A stretch of DNA of 41,066 nucleotides from Candidatus Scatosoma pullicola (GCA_018712725.1 DVGN01000101.1:1-41066); one strand, 5' to 3'. Shown: positions 15,437 through 23,780, counted from the stretch's first letter. Notes: generated from the sequence alone by a model not told the origin. Made by a program: numbers and translations.

Positions 15437-16592
15437 TCTGATTCTCGGCGATCTCTCCATCCCCGTCGTCACGCTGCTGCTGTCCGCGTTCGGAGTTCTG
15501 ATGGTATATTCCGCAAGTTCTTATACCGCCGAGACGCAGTACGGGGACGAATTCTACTTTATGAAAAAGCAGCTTTTCGGCTTTGTCCTCGGCGCCGCCC
15601 TGATGTTCTTTGCGGGGTTTTCCGACTATCGGAAACTCAAAAAGATACGTTACATAGCTTTGATCGTCCCGCTCGTCCTGCTCGCGCTCGTGTTCGTGCC
15701 GGGGGTGGGGAGGAGCAATTACGGCGCGACCCGCTGGATCGGGATCGGCAGCGTGACGATACAGCCCTCCGAACTCGCCAAATACGGCTTCGTCATCTTC
15801 GCGGCGGCGTATATGTCCGATCACATGGACGCCATGCGCACCTTCCGCGGCCTGCTGCCCGTTCTCGCGGCGGGCGGCGCCGTCTGCGTCCTCATCATTC
15901 TGGAACCGAATATGTCGGTGACGATGTGCGTCGGGCTCCTGATGCTGGCGATGCTCTTTCTGGGCGGCATGAAGATGAAATACTTTCTCGCCGTGTTCAT
16001 CCCCGTGCTCATCGCCGTTCCCGTCCTCATCGCCATGGAACCTTACCGCCTGCGCCGTTTAAGCGCCTTTCTCGACCCTTGGGCGTCTCCCAGGGACGAG
16101 GGGTACCAGCTCATCCAGTCGCTGTACGCGCTGGGCAACGGCGGGTGGTTCGGCACGGGGCTTTTCCGCTCCCGCCAGAAATACCGCTTTCTGCCCTTTG
16201 CCGAAAGCGATTTCATCCTCTCCGTCATCGGGGAAGAATTCGGATTTGTCGGCGTTCTCCTCCTCTTTTTCGTCTGCGGCTTTCTCGTCTGGAAGGGGAT
16301 CAAGACGGCGGCGCGGGCGGACGATTTCTTTTCCTTTCTGCTCGCTTCGGGAATTGCGCTCGTCTACGGGATCCAGACGCTCGTCAATGCCCTGGTGGTC
16401 AGCGGCACCATTCCGCCCACCGGTCTGCCCCTGCCCCTCATCAGTTCGGGAAATACCTCTCTCATCGTGACGATGGCGTCCATGGGGGTGCTGTACGCGA
16501 TTTCCCGCAGGAATTCGGCGGCGGTTCTGTCGGACGGCGGGAAAAAAGAAAAGGGGGAGAAGGGCGGGGCAGGCAACAAACGGCGCCCCTGA
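15279..16592 (+). CDS. ftsW: Septal peptidoglycan glycosyltransferase FtsW (SEDS family), TTG start
   Basis: Polymerises lipid II at the septum, partner of FtsI. 437 aa from TTG 15279, which follows a nine-base anti-SD match GAGGTGATC at 15267-15275. An in-frame ATG at 15258 has no good ribosome site. A basic cytoplasmic N-terminus of about 55 residues (RSKRKAAKGKRAEGKDRK) precedes ten TM helices. SEDS motifs: VMVYSASS-like (LMVYSASSY), GATRWIGIGSVTIQPSELAK, FLDPWASPRDEGYQLIQSLY, FLPFAESDFILSVIGEEFG with the likely catalytic Asp, GLPLPLISSGNTSL. It overlaps murD out of frame by 158 bases. SpoVE is the paralogous alternative name. Confidence 0.94.
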   Translation: MSQSSVRSKRKAAKGKRAEGKDRKEISRTGFPPPTAQSLLPGLPTAAKKRRNNLILGDLSIPVVTLLLSAFGVLMVYSASSYTAETQYGDEFYFMKKQLFGFVLGAALMFFAGFSDYRKLKKIRYIALIVPLVLLALVFVPGVGRSNYGATRWIGIGSVTIQPSELAKYGFVIFAAAYMSDHMDAMRTFRGLLPVLAAGGAVCVLIILEPNMSVTMCVGLLMLAMLFLGGMKMKYFLAVFIPVLIAVPVLIAMEPYRLRRLSAFLDPWASPRDEGYQLIQSLYALGNGGWFGTGLFRSRQKYRFLPFAESDFILSVIGEEFGFVGVLLLFFVCGFLVWKGIKTAARADDFFSFLLASGIALVYGIQTLVNALVVSGTIPPTGLPLPLISSGNTSLIVTMASMGVLYAISRRNSAAVLSDGGKKEKGEKGGAGNKRRP

Positions 16593-16625
16593 TTCATACA
16601 ATGGAACATAAGGAGCGTCAGGCTT

Positions 16626-17882
16626 ATGGATAAATTTATGATAGAGGGCGGGGGAAAGCTCTGCGGCAAGGCGGAGATTCAGTCCGCGAAAAACGCCGTT
16701 CTGCCCCTTCTCGCCGCTTCTGTTTTAACCGATGAACAAGTGACGATACGGGATGTGCCCGACATCTCGGACGTGGAAAATATGCTGCACATACTCAGCG
16801 AGCTCGGCTGTAAGATAAGCCGGACGGAGGACAGTGTAATCATAGACAGCGTGAACGCAGTTTCCCACGAGATCCCCGCGAGGCTTACCAAGGAACTGCG
16901 TTCTTCCGTTTTTATGCTGGGTTCGGTGCTCACCCGCTTCCGCCGGGCGCGCATTTCCTATCCCGGCGGCTGCGACATAGGGCTGCGGCCCATCGACCTG
17001 CACCTTTCGGGACTCAAACGGCTGGGGGTGGAGATCGTCGAAGAAAACGGCTACATATCCTGCAGCGCCGACAGACTGACGGGGGCGGACATCCTGCTCG
17101 ATTTCCCCAGCGTCGGCGCCACCGAAAACATCATTCTCGCCGCCGTCAAGGCGGAGGGCACCACCGTCATCCGCAACGCCGCCAAGGAGCCGGAGATCGT
17201 CGATTTGCAGAACTTTCTCAACCGCATGGGCGCAAGGGTAAAGGGGGCGGGCGGCGGCACCGTCACCGTCGAAGGAGTGAAAGAACTTTACGGCGTCGAA
17301 TATACCCCCATCAAAGACCGGATCGAAGCGGGCACCTTCCTCATCGCCGTCGCCTCCTGCGGCGGAGAATTGGAGATGGAAGGGGTTCCGGAAGAAAATA
17401 TTGCGGCGCTTTTGCACAAATTGCGCGAAAACGGTTGCAAAATACATAGAAAAAATGATACAATATTCCTGGAAAGCAAGGGCGTCCTGCGTTCCGCCAA
17501 GCTCATCGAGACGATGCCCTTCCCGGGGTTTCCCACCGATTTGCAGGCGCAGTTTTCCGCGCTTGCGTGTACTTCGCGCGGCACGACGCTGGTCGTGGAA
17601 AATCTGTTCGAGACGCGGTACAAGTACGCGGCGGAACTCCGGCGCATGGGCGCGGATATCACCGTCCGGGGCAGAAACGCGCTCATCCGCGGGGTGGGAC
17701 GGCTGCACGGCGCGTCCGTCGCGGCGGGCGATCTGAGAGGGGGCGCCGCGCTGGTCATCGCCGCCCTGCGCGCGGAGGGGAAGAGTTCGGTGTCCGATCT
17801 CTTTCACATCGACAGGGGCTATTCCGGCTTCGAAAACAAGCTCGCGGCGCTCGGCGCCCGCATCCGCCGGGTGAGCGGGTAG
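16626..17882 (+). CDS. murA: UDP-N-acetylglucosamine 1-carboxyvinyltransferase
   Basis: First committed step of peptidoglycan synthesis, adding enolpyruvate from PEP to UDP-GlcNAc in the cytoplasm. 418 aa, normal length. SAKNAVLPLLAA with Lys22, and YPGGCDIGLRPIDLH with the active-site Cys at about 116 (Cys, not Asp, so a fosfomycin-sensitive type is expected). Also PSVGATENI, IKDRIEAGTF, PGFPTDLQAQ, and FETRYKYAAELRRMGA. It stands where murG and murB are found in Bacillus, between ftsW and divIB. The start ATG 16626 follows AAGGAG at a normal distance. Confidence 0.97.
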   Translation: MDKFMIEGGGKLCGKAEIQSAKNAVLPLLAASVLTDEQVTIRDVPDISDVENMLHILSELGCKISRTEDSVIIDSVNAVSHEIPARLTKELRSSVFMLGSVLTRFRRARISYPGGCDIGLRPIDLHLSGLKRLGVEIVEENGYISCSADRLTGADILLDFPSVGATENIILAAVKAEGTTVIRNAAKEPEIVDLQNFLNRMGARVKGAGGGTVTVEGVKELYGVEYTPIKDRIEAGTFLIAVASCGGELEMEGVPEENIAALLHKLRENGCKIHRKNDTIFLESKGVLRSAKLIETMPFPGFPTDLQAQFSALACTSRGTTLVVENLFETRYKYAAELRRMGADITVRGRNALIRGVGRLHGASVAAGDLRGGAALVIAALRAEGKSSVSDLFHIDRGYSGFENKLAALGARIRRVSG

Positions 17883-17909
17883 GGCGGAAGGGAGCGGAAA
17901 AGGAGTATC

Positions 17910-18761
17910 ATGCGCATAAGAAACGTTGTTGCGGTCATATTGACGGCGATCGTCTTTCTCTCGGCGGCGGCGCTCGGCGTCTCCAACGTCTATCGGGTGG
18001 ACGCGGTGACGCTGGACGTGTCCGTCATCTCGGACGCCGCCCGGGAAGAGGCGGACGCGCTGCAAAAAAATCTTTTGGGACGCTATGAAAAAGACAGCAT
18101 CTTTTTTGCGTCCGAAAGGGAGGCGGAGGAGGAATTCGCCGCGTTCCCCTATTTCCGCATGGTCTCCTTCCGCAAGGAATATCCCAACCGGCTCGTCATT
18201 TCCGCCTCGGAGGACGCGGAGGTCTTTGCCGCCGCGCGGGAGGACGGCTCCTATTACATTCTCGGCGGCGACGGGACGATTCTCGGCATCCGCGAAGATT
18301 CTTCCAACCGCTCGGACGGCGGCGCCAACGTCGTCGTCACGGGTCTTTCCGCTTCGGGCGAAAGGGGGGAGGTGCTCGGCGGAGACGGCTGTATTCCCGC
18401 CCTGCTTTCCTTTTGCCGCGCGGCGGATTCCCTCCTGAACGGACTGCGCAGCAACGTCGTCTCCGTGGAAATCGTGCGCCCCACGTCGTCTTCCGAAGAC
18501 ATGTACTTTTGCCTGTCGATGAGGGAGGGCGTGAAGATATACGTGCACAATCCGGAAAACCTGACCGCAGCCAAGGCGGAGCGGGCGCTCGGCTTCTATC
18601 TGGGCACCCTGCCCGACCGCCCCGAAGAAAGCGGGGGCAGGCAGGAATGGATGACGGACGCGAAGCGGCTGGGCGGCAGGATCATCGTCACGGACGACGC
18701 CTACGACGGGGAAAACGTGCTCGTCTCCTACGATCCGCAGACCTCTTCCGCCGCCGGCTGA
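17910..18761 (+). CDS. divIB: Division protein DivIB/FtsQ-like (POTRA domain)
   Basis: Bitopic membrane protein that scaffolds the FtsL/FtsB/FtsW/FtsI complex outside the membrane. 283 aa from ATG 17910 (AAAAGGAG upstream). TM helix at about 6-26 with a short cytoplasmic N-terminus. A POTRA-like region lies at about 33-100 (VDAVTLDVSV, ending FPYFRMVSFRKEYPNRLVIS plus ASED). A beta domain follows (DGSYYILGGDGTIL) and an acidic Gly-rich tail. Sequence conservation is low, as usual for this family, and the call rests on topology, the FPYF...YPNRLVI motif and position. It is the last gene before the terminator. Confidence 0.82.
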   Translation: MRIRNVVAVILTAIVFLSAAALGVSNVYRVDAVTLDVSVISDAAREEADALQKNLLGRYEKDSIFFASEREAEEEFAAFPYFRMVSFRKEYPNRLVISASEDAEVFAAAREDGSYYILGGDGTILGIREDSSNRSDGGANVVVTGLSASGERGEVLGGDGCIPALLSFCRAADSLLNGLRSNVVSVEIVRPTSSSEDMYFCLSMREGVKIYVHNPENLTAAKAERALGFYLGTLPDRPEESGGRQEWMTDAKRLGGRIIVTDDAYDGENVLVSYDPQTSSAAG

Positions 18762-18819
18762 ACGGCGGGCGCAAAGGAAGTCGCAAAAGGCGGCAAAAAA
18801 GGGAAAAATTTTCCGAAAG

Positions 18820-18843
18820 ACGCGACCATGGTCGCGTTTTTTT
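18820..18843 (+). terminator. Strong intrinsic terminator ending the mraZ-divIB operon
   Basis: A perfect 18-base palindrome, ACGCGACCATGGTCGCGT, is followed immediately by seven T. It separates the first dcw transcript from ftsA-ftsZ. Confidence 0.9.
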
Positions 18844-18864
18844 GCGCTTTTTTCGCTCAATCCG

Positions 18865-18893
18865 TTGACATCCCGGACGGAATGGTGTATAAT
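18865..18893 (+). promoter_or_regulatory. Consensus sigma-A promoter of ftsA-ftsZ
   Basis: Perfect TTGACA (18865-18870), 17-base spacer, perfect TATAAT (18888-18893). It lies 22 bases after the terminator and about 53 bases before the ftsA start. Confidence 0.9.
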
Positions 18894-18946
18894 ATAAGGG
18901 ATAGGTAGTTTCACGAGTTTTGTTTTTTACGGAGCGGACGGAGATC

Positions 18947-20134
18947 ATGAGAAACGAAAGCGTTGCCGTTCTGGACATACGGTCGTACGAAGTCACCTTT
19001 CTCATCGGATCGAGAGGGGTAAACGGCACCTTTGTCTTTCTCGGCAGCAGAAGCGAAAAATATGAAGGCTATTCGTCGGAAGGATTTTTCGACGTGGCTT
19101 CTTTCCGCAGCGCGGTCATATCCGCCGTCACTTCCGTGCGGCAGAGCTACGAAGGGACGATCCGGGAGATCTGTGTCGGCGTGCCCGCGGCGTTTACGCA
19201 GGTGCATACGAAAGGGCATACCATTTCCTTTCCCTCCCGCCGCAAGATCTCCGCGCAGGAGATCGACGCGCTGTACGAAAGCGGACTTTCCGAAATCCTC
19301 GCTTCGGGGCATTTCATCCGCCGTTCGGACATGTATTTCGCGCTCGGCGACAACCGGAAGTATTTCGACGCTTCCGATCTGTACGGCATCCCCACCGCCT
19401 CTTTGAAAGGGGCGCTGTGCTATTATTTCGCTTCGGACGACTTTTACGACGCCGTGGATTCCGTCCTGAAAGAACTCGGGTTCGAACGGGTGGAGATGAT
19501 TCCCCAGTCCCTCGTACAGGCGTATTATCTGCTGCCGGAACGCAAGCGGGACGGCTATGCGCTCTTTCTCGACGCGGGATTTCTTTCGAGTTCCGTCTCC
19601 GTCGTCTACGGCAACGGCATCGTGCACGAAGAGTCTTTCGACTGCGGCGCGGGCTATATCCTCATCGCCCTGATGCAGGGGCTGGGGGTGGATTACGGGA
19701 CGGCGGAGGAGATTCTCGCCTCCGCGAACGTTTCGGGCGGCGCCGTGTCCAAAGACCTCATGTGGACGGACGGGAGCGGGGAAGCCTATCCCGTGCGCGA
19801 GATCAACGAGATCGTCAAATGCGGTCTGGACGACCTGTGCGAAAGGGTGGACAACTTCTTCGAGCGGTACTACCGGGACAAGAGCACGATGAATTTCGCA
19901 TCCAGCCCCCTGTCCGTGACGGGGGAGGGGATCGGCGGCATCGGGGGCGCGGCGGAACACATCGCCAAGCGTCTGGGCAGGATGACGCGGGTGGTGTATC
20001 CCGACCTGCCTTACTATGACAAACCCGTCTTTTCGTCGAGGATCGCCCTGCTTTCGGCGGCGCTTTCCGAGAGGAAAAAGAGAGGCCTTTTCGGCAGAAT
20101 ATTCAACATTTTCGGAGGAAAAAAGAATGTTTAA
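18947..20134 (+). CDS. ftsA: Divergent FtsA-like actin-family protein
   Basis: Probable membrane tether for FtsZ. 395 aa from ATG 18947 (MRNESVAVLDIRSYEV). An actin-like fold is suggested by the alternating domain pattern: VAVLDIRS at the N-terminus, GVPAAF, IPQSLVQAYYLL, FLDAGFLSSSVSVVYGNGI, GAGYILIALMQGLGV, GEGIGGIGGAAEHIAKRLG. The C-terminus RKKRGLFGRIFNIFGGKK (about 377-394) is an amphipathic membrane-targeting helix as in FtsA. The phosphate-binding loops are degenerate compared with DIGT/DIGGGT of ordinary FtsA. It overlaps the ftsZ start by 8 bases. The name rests on position, the helix and the fold pattern. Confidence 0.75.
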   Translation: MRNESVAVLDIRSYEVTFLIGSRGVNGTFVFLGSRSEKYEGYSSEGFFDVASFRSAVISAVTSVRQSYEGTIREICVGVPAAFTQVHTKGHTISFPSRRKISAQEIDALYESGLSEILASGHFIRRSDMYFALGDNRKYFDASDLYGIPTASLKGALCYYFASDDFYDAVDSVLKELGFERVEMIPQSLVQAYYLLPERKRDGYALFLDAGFLSSSVSVVYGNGIVHEESFDCGAGYILIALMQGLGVDYGTAEEILASANVSGGAVSKDLMWTDGSGEAYPVREINEIVKCGLDDLCERVDNFFERYYRDKSTMNFASSPLSVTGEGIGGIGGAAEHIAKRLGRMTRVVYPDLPYYDKPVFSSRIALLSAALSERKKRGLFGRIFNIFGGKKNV

Positions 20135-21734
20135 CAATTTCGGCGACGACAACTACGGCTCCGGCTACGGCGGGGGCGGATACGGGGAACAGAGACCCGC
20201 TCCGGGCGGAGAGGGGGCGAACAATCTCTCCGGCGTCGCGAAGATCAAGGTCATCGGCGTGGGCGGCGCGGGCAACAACGCCGTCAACCGGCTCATCGAA
20301 TCGGGTCTGAAAAGCGCCGAATACATCGTCGTCAACACCGACAACCAGGCGCTCGCCCGTTCCAAGGCGACCAACCGCATCCAGATCGGCGTCAAGCTTA
20401 CCAAAGGGCTGGGCGCGGGCGCCGATCCCGCCATGGGCAAAGCCGCGGCGGAGGAGAATAAAGACGCCATCCAGAACGCTCTCAAAGACACCGACCTCCT
20501 GTTTATTACGGCGGGCATGGGGGGCGGCACGGGCACGGGCGCCGCGCCCGTCATCGCCAAGATCGCGCGGGACATGAAGATCCTCACCGTCGCGGTCGTC
20601 ACCCTTCCCTTCACCTTCGAAGCGAAGAAGCGGATGGACAACGCCGTCGCGGGCGTGGAAGATCTCCGCAAATCGGTGGATTCCATCGTCATCATCCCCA
20701 ACGACAAGATCCGGGAAGTCGTTCCCAAGGGCACGTCTTTCCCCGACGCCCTCAAAGTGGCGGACGAAGTTCTGCGGCAGGGCATTCGCGGCATCGCCGA
20801 ACTCATCGTCAATCCCTCCCTCATCAATCTCGACTTCGCCGACATCCGCACCACCCTCAAAGGGCGGGGACTCGCCCATATGGGCATCGGCGTGGCGAAG
20901 GGGGAAAAGAGGATTTCCGACGCCGTGCGCTGCGCGGTGTGCAGCCCTCTTCTCAATACGACGATCGAAGGGGCAAGCTCGGTCATCCTCAACGTCGTCG
21001 GCGGCAAGGATCTGTCTTTGGACGAAGTGTGTATGGCGGCTGATCTCGTGCGCGGGGTCATCGACTATTCGGCAAACGTCATCTTCGGCGCCTGCATAGA
21101 CGAAAATATGTCCGACGAAGTGGAAGTGGTCATCATCGCCACCGGCTTCCCCGCCAGCGGACAGGCCGTGACGGGGGCGGAGGATCGCTCCGCCAGCGCG
21201 CGCAAGGCCTCCGCGCTCTCGGAAAAGATCGACAGGGTGTACAACAGCGGAGTGAATACCCTCCCGGCGGGCGGAGCGCCGCAGACGCAGGCGCCCGCGC
21301 AGAGTTACGGCTATGCCGCGCCCGGAAGAGGGGAATATTCCGCGCCTTCCCGCGCTTATCCGCAGCCCGATTACGGACAGGTCGCCCGTCCCGCCGGCTA
21401 TCCGCAGACACAGCAGCCCCAGCCTCAGCAGCAGGCGTATGATCCGAACGGATATGCCCAGCCTTCGCCCGCCCGTCCCGCGCAGCCCTATGCGCCTTCT
21501 CCCGATTGGAACGGGCAGTCCGCGCAGGGGGTGCAACCCGCTCCTTATGCGAATTATCCGGGATACGACGTGCCGCCGCAGGGGAACGGCTATGCGCCGG
21601 GCGGATATGCGCCGACGGGCGCTTTCGAGCCGGACGATCCCATCCCCGACAGGAACGCCGCGCAGGAACCCGACCGTAAACACCGTCCCAAATTCGTGGA
21701 CTATTTCATCAAAAAGAACTCCGACAACAAGTAA
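20127..21734 (+). CDS. ftsZ: Cell division GTPase FtsZ
   Basis: Tubulin homologue that forms the Z-ring. 535 aa from ATG 20127 (GGAGGA upstream). Residues 1-35 are a Gly/Tyr-rich extension. GTPase core at about 36-350: IGVGGAGNNAVNR, NTDNQAL, tubulin signature GGGTGTG (132-138), T7 loop NPSLINLDFADIRTTL. A linker of about 165 residues rich in Pro, Gln, Tyr and Ala (about 355-515) leads to HRPKFVDYFIKKN, which would be the C-terminal peptide. That peptide differs from the common DIPxFLR form. FtsZ is usually 350-400 aa, so the excess is linker and extension. Translation is coupled to ftsA by an 8-base overlap. Confidence 0.97.
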   Translation: MFNNFGDDNYGSGYGGGGYGEQRPAPGGEGANNLSGVAKIKVIGVGGAGNNAVNRLIESGLKSAEYIVVNTDNQALARSKATNRIQIGVKLTKGLGAGADPAMGKAAAEENKDAIQNALKDTDLLFITAGMGGGTGTGAAPVIAKIARDMKILTVAVVTLPFTFEAKKRMDNAVAGVEDLRKSVDSIVIIPNDKIREVVPKGTSFPDALKVADEVLRQGIRGIAELIVNPSLINLDFADIRTTLKGRGLAHMGIGVAKGEKRISDAVRCAVCSPLLNTTIEGASSVILNVVGGKDLSLDEVCMAADLVRGVIDYSANVIFGACIDENMSDEVEVVIIATGFPASGQAVTGAEDRSASARKASALSEKIDRVYNSGVNTLPAGGAPQTQAPAQSYGYAAPGRGEYSAPSRAYPQPDYGQVARPAGYPQTQQPQPQQQAYDPNGYAQPSPARPAQPYAPSPDWNGQSAQGVQPAPYANYPGYDVPPQGNGYAPGGYAPTGAFEPDDPIPDRNAAQEPDRKHRPKFVDYFIKKNSDNK

Positions 21735-21756
21735 ATGAGGGATAAAGGGCAGAAAG

Positions 21757-21795
21757 AAGAGGGGCGTCCGCATCGCGCGGGCGTCCCTCTCTTTT
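21757..21795 (+). terminator. Intrinsic terminator of ftsA-ftsZ
   Basis: GAGGGGCGTCCGC (21759-21771) pairs with GCGGGCGTCCCTC (21777-21789), 13 pairs with two G-U, followed by TCTTTT. It begins about 20 bases after the ftsZ stop. Confidence 0.8.
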
Positions 21796-21870
21796 AAGGA
21801 AGAATAAATCAGATATGTGAATGGTCGTCTTGCATGCCCCGAAGGGCGGAGGACGTGCGGAAAATCCCTG

Positions 21871-22158
21871 TCAGAGTGCCTCTTCCGCAGCGTCCGGATT
21901 TTCTTGCAGCGCTTTTTCGTAGGCGTCGAGCACGGATTCGGACAGCATGGTCCGCGTCTGCGTGTCGATGGGGTGAGCGATGTCCTTGTATTTCCCGTCC
22001 GCCGTCTTTCTGCCCGGCATGGCGACGAAGAGGTTGTCCGCGCCCTGGATCACCTTCAGGTCGTGTACGACGAAACAGCCGTCTATCGTGATGGCGGCGA
22101 TCGCTTTGATCTTGCTGTTCAGATTCAATATTTTCACTCTTATATCCGAAATCTCCAT
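21871..22158 (-). CDS. spoVG: SpoVG family RNA-binding regulator
   Basis: Small global regulator that in other Firmicutes binds RNA/DNA and affects septation, sporulation and virulence genes. 95 aa, normal length. The start MEISDIRVKILNLNSKIKAI (22158) has AGGAAG just upstream. Typical motifs: IDGCFVVHDLKVIQG, LFVAMPGRKTADGKYKDIAHPI, and the ending TMLSESVLDAYEKAL. It is on the opposite strand to the flanking ftsZ and murC, and its promoter region is shared back to back with murC. Confidence 0.96.
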   Translation of the reverse strand: MEISDIRVKILNLNSKIKAIAAITIDGCFVVHDLKVIQGADNLFVAMPGRKTADGKYKDIAHPIDTQTRTMLSESVLDAYEKALQENPDAAEEAL

Positions 22159-22190
22159 AACTTCCTGCCCTATCATCGGTTATTTGAATT

Positions 22191-22219
22191 ATTTTATCAT
22201 ATTTACCAAAAAAATACAA
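22191..22219 (-). promoter_or_regulatory. Promoter of spoVG
   Basis: Minus strand TTGTAT (22219-22214), spacer 17, TAAAAT (22196-22191), a sigma-A type promoter about 33 bases before the start codon. I could not make a good sigma-H match, the type known for Bacillus spoVG. Confidence 0.65.
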
Positions 22220-22228
22220 GTATTTCGG

Positions 22229-22256
22229 TTAACTTTTTCAGATATTTTCCTATAAA
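22229..22256 (+). promoter_or_regulatory. Probable promoter of murC
   Basis: TTAACT (22229-22234), spacer 16, TATAAA (22251-22256), in a very AT-rich gap divergent from spoVG. The -35 is weak. Confidence 0.45.
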
Positions 22257-22306
22257 AATATACAATATCCGTCATAAATTCCGTTTATATCTCATAGATA
22301 TGGAGC

Positions 22307-23659
22307 ATGTATTCCGAACGGAAATGGAAAAATAAGCGGTTTTACTTTATCGGCATCGGCGGCGTAAGCATGAGCGCGCTGGCAAAATATCTGCTGTCAT
22401 GCGGCTGCGAAGTATCGGGCAGCGACGCCTGCGCGGGGGAGAGGACGGAGGAGCTGCTTTCGCTCGGCGTTCCCGTGTCGATCGCGCCGGAGGCGCCCGG
22501 TCCCCGGCTGCGGACGGCGGACGAAGTGGTCTATACGGGGGCGGTGAAAGAGGAGGACGCCGAGCTTGCGGCGGCGCGGAAATGGGGGAAGGTCATCCGC
22601 AGGCGCTCGGAGCTTTTGGGGGAAATCTGCGGCGATTTCCGCCATGTTGTCGCCGTGGCGGGCAGTCACGGAAAGACGACCTGTACCGCCATGTGCGCGC
22701 ACGTCCTCCGCAGCGCGGGGGTGCCGTTCGCGGCGCACATCGGGGGAGAGGACCGCGATTTCGGGAATTTCTGCATGACGGGCAGGGATTTTTTCGTCAC
22801 GGAGGCGTGCGAGTATCAGAAGAACATCTCGGACGTCACGGCGGACCGGGCGATCCTGCTCAACGTCGACTGCGACCATATGGAATGCTATAAAGACCGG
22901 GCGGATCTCGTCGCCACATTCCGCGCCTACTGTGACCGGGCGGAAGCCGCCTTCGCGTGCGCCGACGACGCGGGATGCCGGGAGACGGGGGATTATATCA
23001 CTTTCGGGATCGATTCCCCGGACGCCGATTATCGGGCGGCCGATCTGCGGCGGTCGGGGGAGAAGTATTCCTTTTCGGTGGAGGAGTACGGAAAGCCGCT
23101 GTGCCGGGTAAAACTGAACGCCGTGGGGAGATACAACGTCTACAACGCGCTGGCGGCGTTTGCGGCGATGCGCAGCTACGGCTTCGGGGAGCGGGAGATC
23201 GCGGACGGATTGGAGGAATTTTCGGCGGTGCGGCGCCGGTTCGAACGGGTCGGAAATTTCGGCGGCGCCGCGGTCATCTGCGACTATGCCCACCACCCGC
23301 GCGAAATCGCCGCCACCGTGGCGACGGCGGAACGGATATGCCGGGGAAGGCTGTACACCGTCTTTCAGCCGCATACCTATTCCCGAACCAAGCTGTTGAT
23401 GCCCGAGTTCGTAAAGGTGCTGCGCGGGGTGAAAAATCTCATGATATACAAGACGTATCCGGCGCGGGAGTACTACGACGAAGAGGGGAGCGCTCGGACG
23501 CTCGCGGCGAACGTCGGGAACTGCCTGTATGCCGAAAGTTTAAGGGAACTGCGCGCGTGGCTGAAAAATTCCCTGCGGCAGGGGGACGCCGTGCTGTTTT
23601 TGGGTGCGGGGGACATCTATTACGCGGCGAAGTACCTCATCGGAGAACAAAACAAATAG
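22307..23659 (+). CDS. murC: UDP-N-acetylmuramate:L-alanine ligase
   Basis: Adds the first amino acid of the stem peptide. 450 aa. N-terminal UDP-binding domain FYFIGIGGVSMSALAKYL, EVSGSD; P-loop GSHGKTT (about 119-125); FVTEACEYQKNI; NVDCDHMECY; NAVGRYNVYNALAAFAAM; DYAHHPREIAATV; FQPHTYSRTK; FLGAGDIYY near the end. The ATG at 22307 has GGAG only one base away, so the ribosome site is poorly spaced, but no better start exists in frame. It is separated from the main dcw operon by ftsAZ and spoVG and has its own terminator. Confidence 0.96.
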   Translation: MYSERKWKNKRFYFIGIGGVSMSALAKYLLSCGCEVSGSDACAGERTEELLSLGVPVSIAPEAPGPRLRTADEVVYTGAVKEEDAELAAARKWGKVIRRRSELLGEICGDFRHVVAVAGSHGKTTCTAMCAHVLRSAGVPFAAHIGGEDRDFGNFCMTGRDFFVTEACEYQKNISDVTADRAILLNVDCDHMECYKDRADLVATFRAYCDRAEAAFACADDAGCRETGDYITFGIDSPDADYRAADLRRSGEKYSFSVEEYGKPLCRVKLNAVGRYNVYNALAAFAAMRSYGFGEREIADGLEEFSAVRRRFERVGNFGGAAVICDYAHHPREIAATVATAERICRGRLYTVFQPHTYSRTKLLMPEFVKVLRGVKNLMIYKTYPAREYYDEEGSARTLAANVGNCLYAESLRELRAWLKNSLRQGDAVLFLGAGDIYYAAKYLIGEQNK

Positions 23660-23690
23660 CGCCCGGCGGGCAGGCGGGCGGCGCGGAAAG

Positions 23691-23739
23691 GGGACGGGAA
23701 GGAGAAAACGAAAAAAACTCTTTCCCGTCCCGTTTTTTT
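23691..23739 (+). terminator. Intrinsic terminator of murC
   Basis: GGGACGGGAA (23691-23700) pairs perfectly with TTCCCGTCCC (23722-23731) around an A-rich loop, followed by GTTTTTTT. Confidence 0.85.
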
Positions 23740-23751
23740 GCCTAAATATAA

Positions 23752-23780
23752 TTGATAAAATCAAAAAAAAATGGTATAAT
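23752..23780 (+). promoter_or_regulatory. Sigma-A promoter of the ftsK-nadE operon
   Basis: TTGATA (23752-23757), 17-base spacer, perfect TATAAT (23775-23780). It lies 44 bases before the ftsK start; no other strong promoter is seen before the terminator at 33655. Confidence 0.85.

Noticed and set aside
22160-22260. Sigma-H promoter for spoVG as in Bacillus
   Set aside because: The best match is a sigma-A type TTGTAT-17-TAAAAT; no convincing AGGAwwT-GAAT pair was found.
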